Shown here: in pieces, positions 36,207 to 37,451 of the stretch
How positions within the stretch are numbered: position 1 is the stretch's first letter
Layout of the letters: every line of letters begins with the position of its first letter
Assembly (NCBI GenBank): GCA_029936935.1
Contig: JAPYRQ010000017.1
Span: 1-37,451 of the forward strand
Reading direction: 5' to 3'
DNA: 37,451 bases
Origin: Dehalococcoidia bacterium
GTDB lineage: Bacteria; Chloroflexota; Dehalococcoidia; Lucifugimonadales; UBA1127
Translations under genes and position numbers: made by a program
The notes under the pieces: generated by a model
What the model was told of the DNA's origin: nothing
Databases searched by the model: none
What the model saw: only the letters and a program-made list of their open reading frames with translations

Positions 36207-37451
36207 ATGCAGACCGCCCAGAGAACAATTGTAGAGTTTGGATTGAATCGACCAAAGTTGGTGGTCATCGGCACTTTGGTGCTCACCCTTCTTCTCACTT
36301 CTTTGATTGCAACAGCAGAGATCAATACAGACCCTGAGAACATGCTCTCGTCAGATCATCCCGTTCGCGTATTGAACCACTCGATACGCGATGACTTCGG
36401 CACGGCTGACATGATCGCGCTAGGCATCATCAACGAGTCGGGTGTGCTGACGGAGGACATCCTCGGCAAGACAGAAGCACTTGTCGGAGAAATAAACAAC
36501 ACCGACGGCGTAGTGCCCGGGGGCGTCATCAGCTTTGCAGCAGCAGGTGCGCCATCGCAGGACGCTGACGCCGTGATGAAGGCTGTCGCCAACAACCCCC
36601 TTCTTGCAGGGAAAGTCATCTCCCCGGACGGCAAAGGCCTGGCGTTGTATATACCCCTTGAAAGCAAGAGCGAGGCCAACGGGGTCTCTTCCGCTATCAA
36701 AGAACTCCTGAATACGTCTGAATATTCGAACCTTGGCGAGACGTACCTGGCGGGCCTGCCCCTTGCAGAGGAGAAGTTTGGGCGGGACATGTTCATCCAA
36801 ATGGCGGTGCTGGCTCCGCTGGCCGGCGGGCTGGTCTTCATTCTGATGTACTACTTCTTCCGCAGGCTGATGATAGTAGTCGCAGCAATGTCTGTAGCAA
36901 TGCTGAGCGTCATGTGGACGATGGGGTTGCTTGCGGGCACAGGTTTCCCGCTCCACATCATGAGCTCCATGATTCCAATCTTCCTGATGCCCATCGCCAT
37001 CCTGGACAGTATCCATATATTGAGCGAGTTCTTTGACCGATATCCGAAGTACAACGACCGTCGCGCCACCCTTAAAGCGGTATACAAGGATCTGTTCAGC
37101 CCTATTACGTACACGACTCTCACAACGGCAGTAGCCTTTTCTTCTTTGGCACTCACACCCATCCCGCCGGTGCAGGTCTTCGGGCTGTTCACTGCGTTCG
37201 GTGTGGCCTCCGCCTGGGCACTGACCATGGTGTTTGTGCCTGCCTTTGTGATGCTCCTGAACGAGGAACGGCTTCAGCAAAGCCTCGCACGGAGCCTGGA
37301 AGACGACAGTCGCGTGCTCAACGGTGGTCTCCGGTGGCTGCGAGGAGTGGCTACTAGTAAGCCATACGTGATACCCATCGTGTTCATCATCCTGGCAGGT
37401 GCCGCTGTCTCGGGCCTGATGCGAATCGAGATCAATGACAACCCCGTGTGC
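36207..37451 (+). CDS. MMPL/RND-superfamily transporter, N-terminal part (runs off the window)
   Basis: Own translation from ATG 36207: MQTAQRTIVEFGLNRPKLVVIGTLVLTLLLTSLIATAEINTDPENMLSSDHPVRVLNHSIRDDFG...; TM block 'HIMSSMIPIFLMPIAILDSIHILSEFFDRY'. Open to the last base, absent from the ORF track. Confidence 0.85.
   Translation, partial: MQTAQRTIVEFGLNRPKLVVIGTLVLTLLLTSLIATAEINTDPENMLSSDHPVRVLNHSIRDDFGTADMIALGIINESGVLTEDILGKTEALVGEINNTDGVVPGGVISFAAAGAPSQDADAVMKAVANNPLLAGKVISPDGKGLALYIPLESKSEANGVSSAIKELLNTSEYSNLGETYLAGLPLAEEKFGRDMFIQMAVLAPLAGGLVFILMYYFFRRLMIVVAAMSVAMLSVMWTMGLLAGTGFPLHIMSSMIPIFLMPIAILDSIHILSEFFDRYPKYNDRRATLKAVYKDLFSPITYTTLTTAVAFSSLALTPIPPVQVFGLFTAFGVASAWALTMVFVPAFVMLLNEERLQQSLARSLEDDSRVLNGGLRWLRGVATSKPYVIPIVFIILAGAAVSGLMRIEINDNPVC

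Noticed and set aside
1-37451. tRNA genes, prophage, toxin-antitoxin or defence islands
   Set aside because: No tRNA-like sequence with a T-loop/acceptor pattern noticed and no phage, integrase, transposase, TA or defence gene recognised among the ORFs.

Overview
The window looks like chromosomal DNA from a Chloroflexota-like bacterium. That placement is inferred from gene content and protein style and was not tested. Left to right it holds: the 3' end of a 23S rRNA plus a 5S rRNA; an S1-domain protein and clpC (+), closed by a 40-bp perfect-palindrome terminator; a long minus-strand block with lgt, an sdhA/sdhB/HdrB-like (CCG-domain) complex, a NUDIX gene with an in-frame stop, nadK, and an 11-subunit complex I cluster (nuoABCDHIJK-LMN, no nuoEFG) interrupted by a methyltransferase and a DUF2007-like ORF; an accessory stretch (hypothetical, MFS, DUF1989, PPOX-like, amidase, frameshifted TfoX-N, Lon-N-like, OmpR-type regulator); a trp operon (trpEGDCFB, no trpA here) behind a probable Trp T-box leader with promoter and terminator; then a SEC-C mini-protein, a VOC protein and an MMPL/RND transporter running off the window end. 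The most unusual signal is a dispersed family of modular palindromes ([stem]-CTAG/TTAA-like centre-[stem]-ACCCA...GGTTACC). Their stems co-vary. They sit at gene 3' ends, supply the stop codon of at least three genes, and occur once inside the trpF reading frame. Most of the small overlapping ORFs in the supplied track are antisense or out-of-frame shadows.
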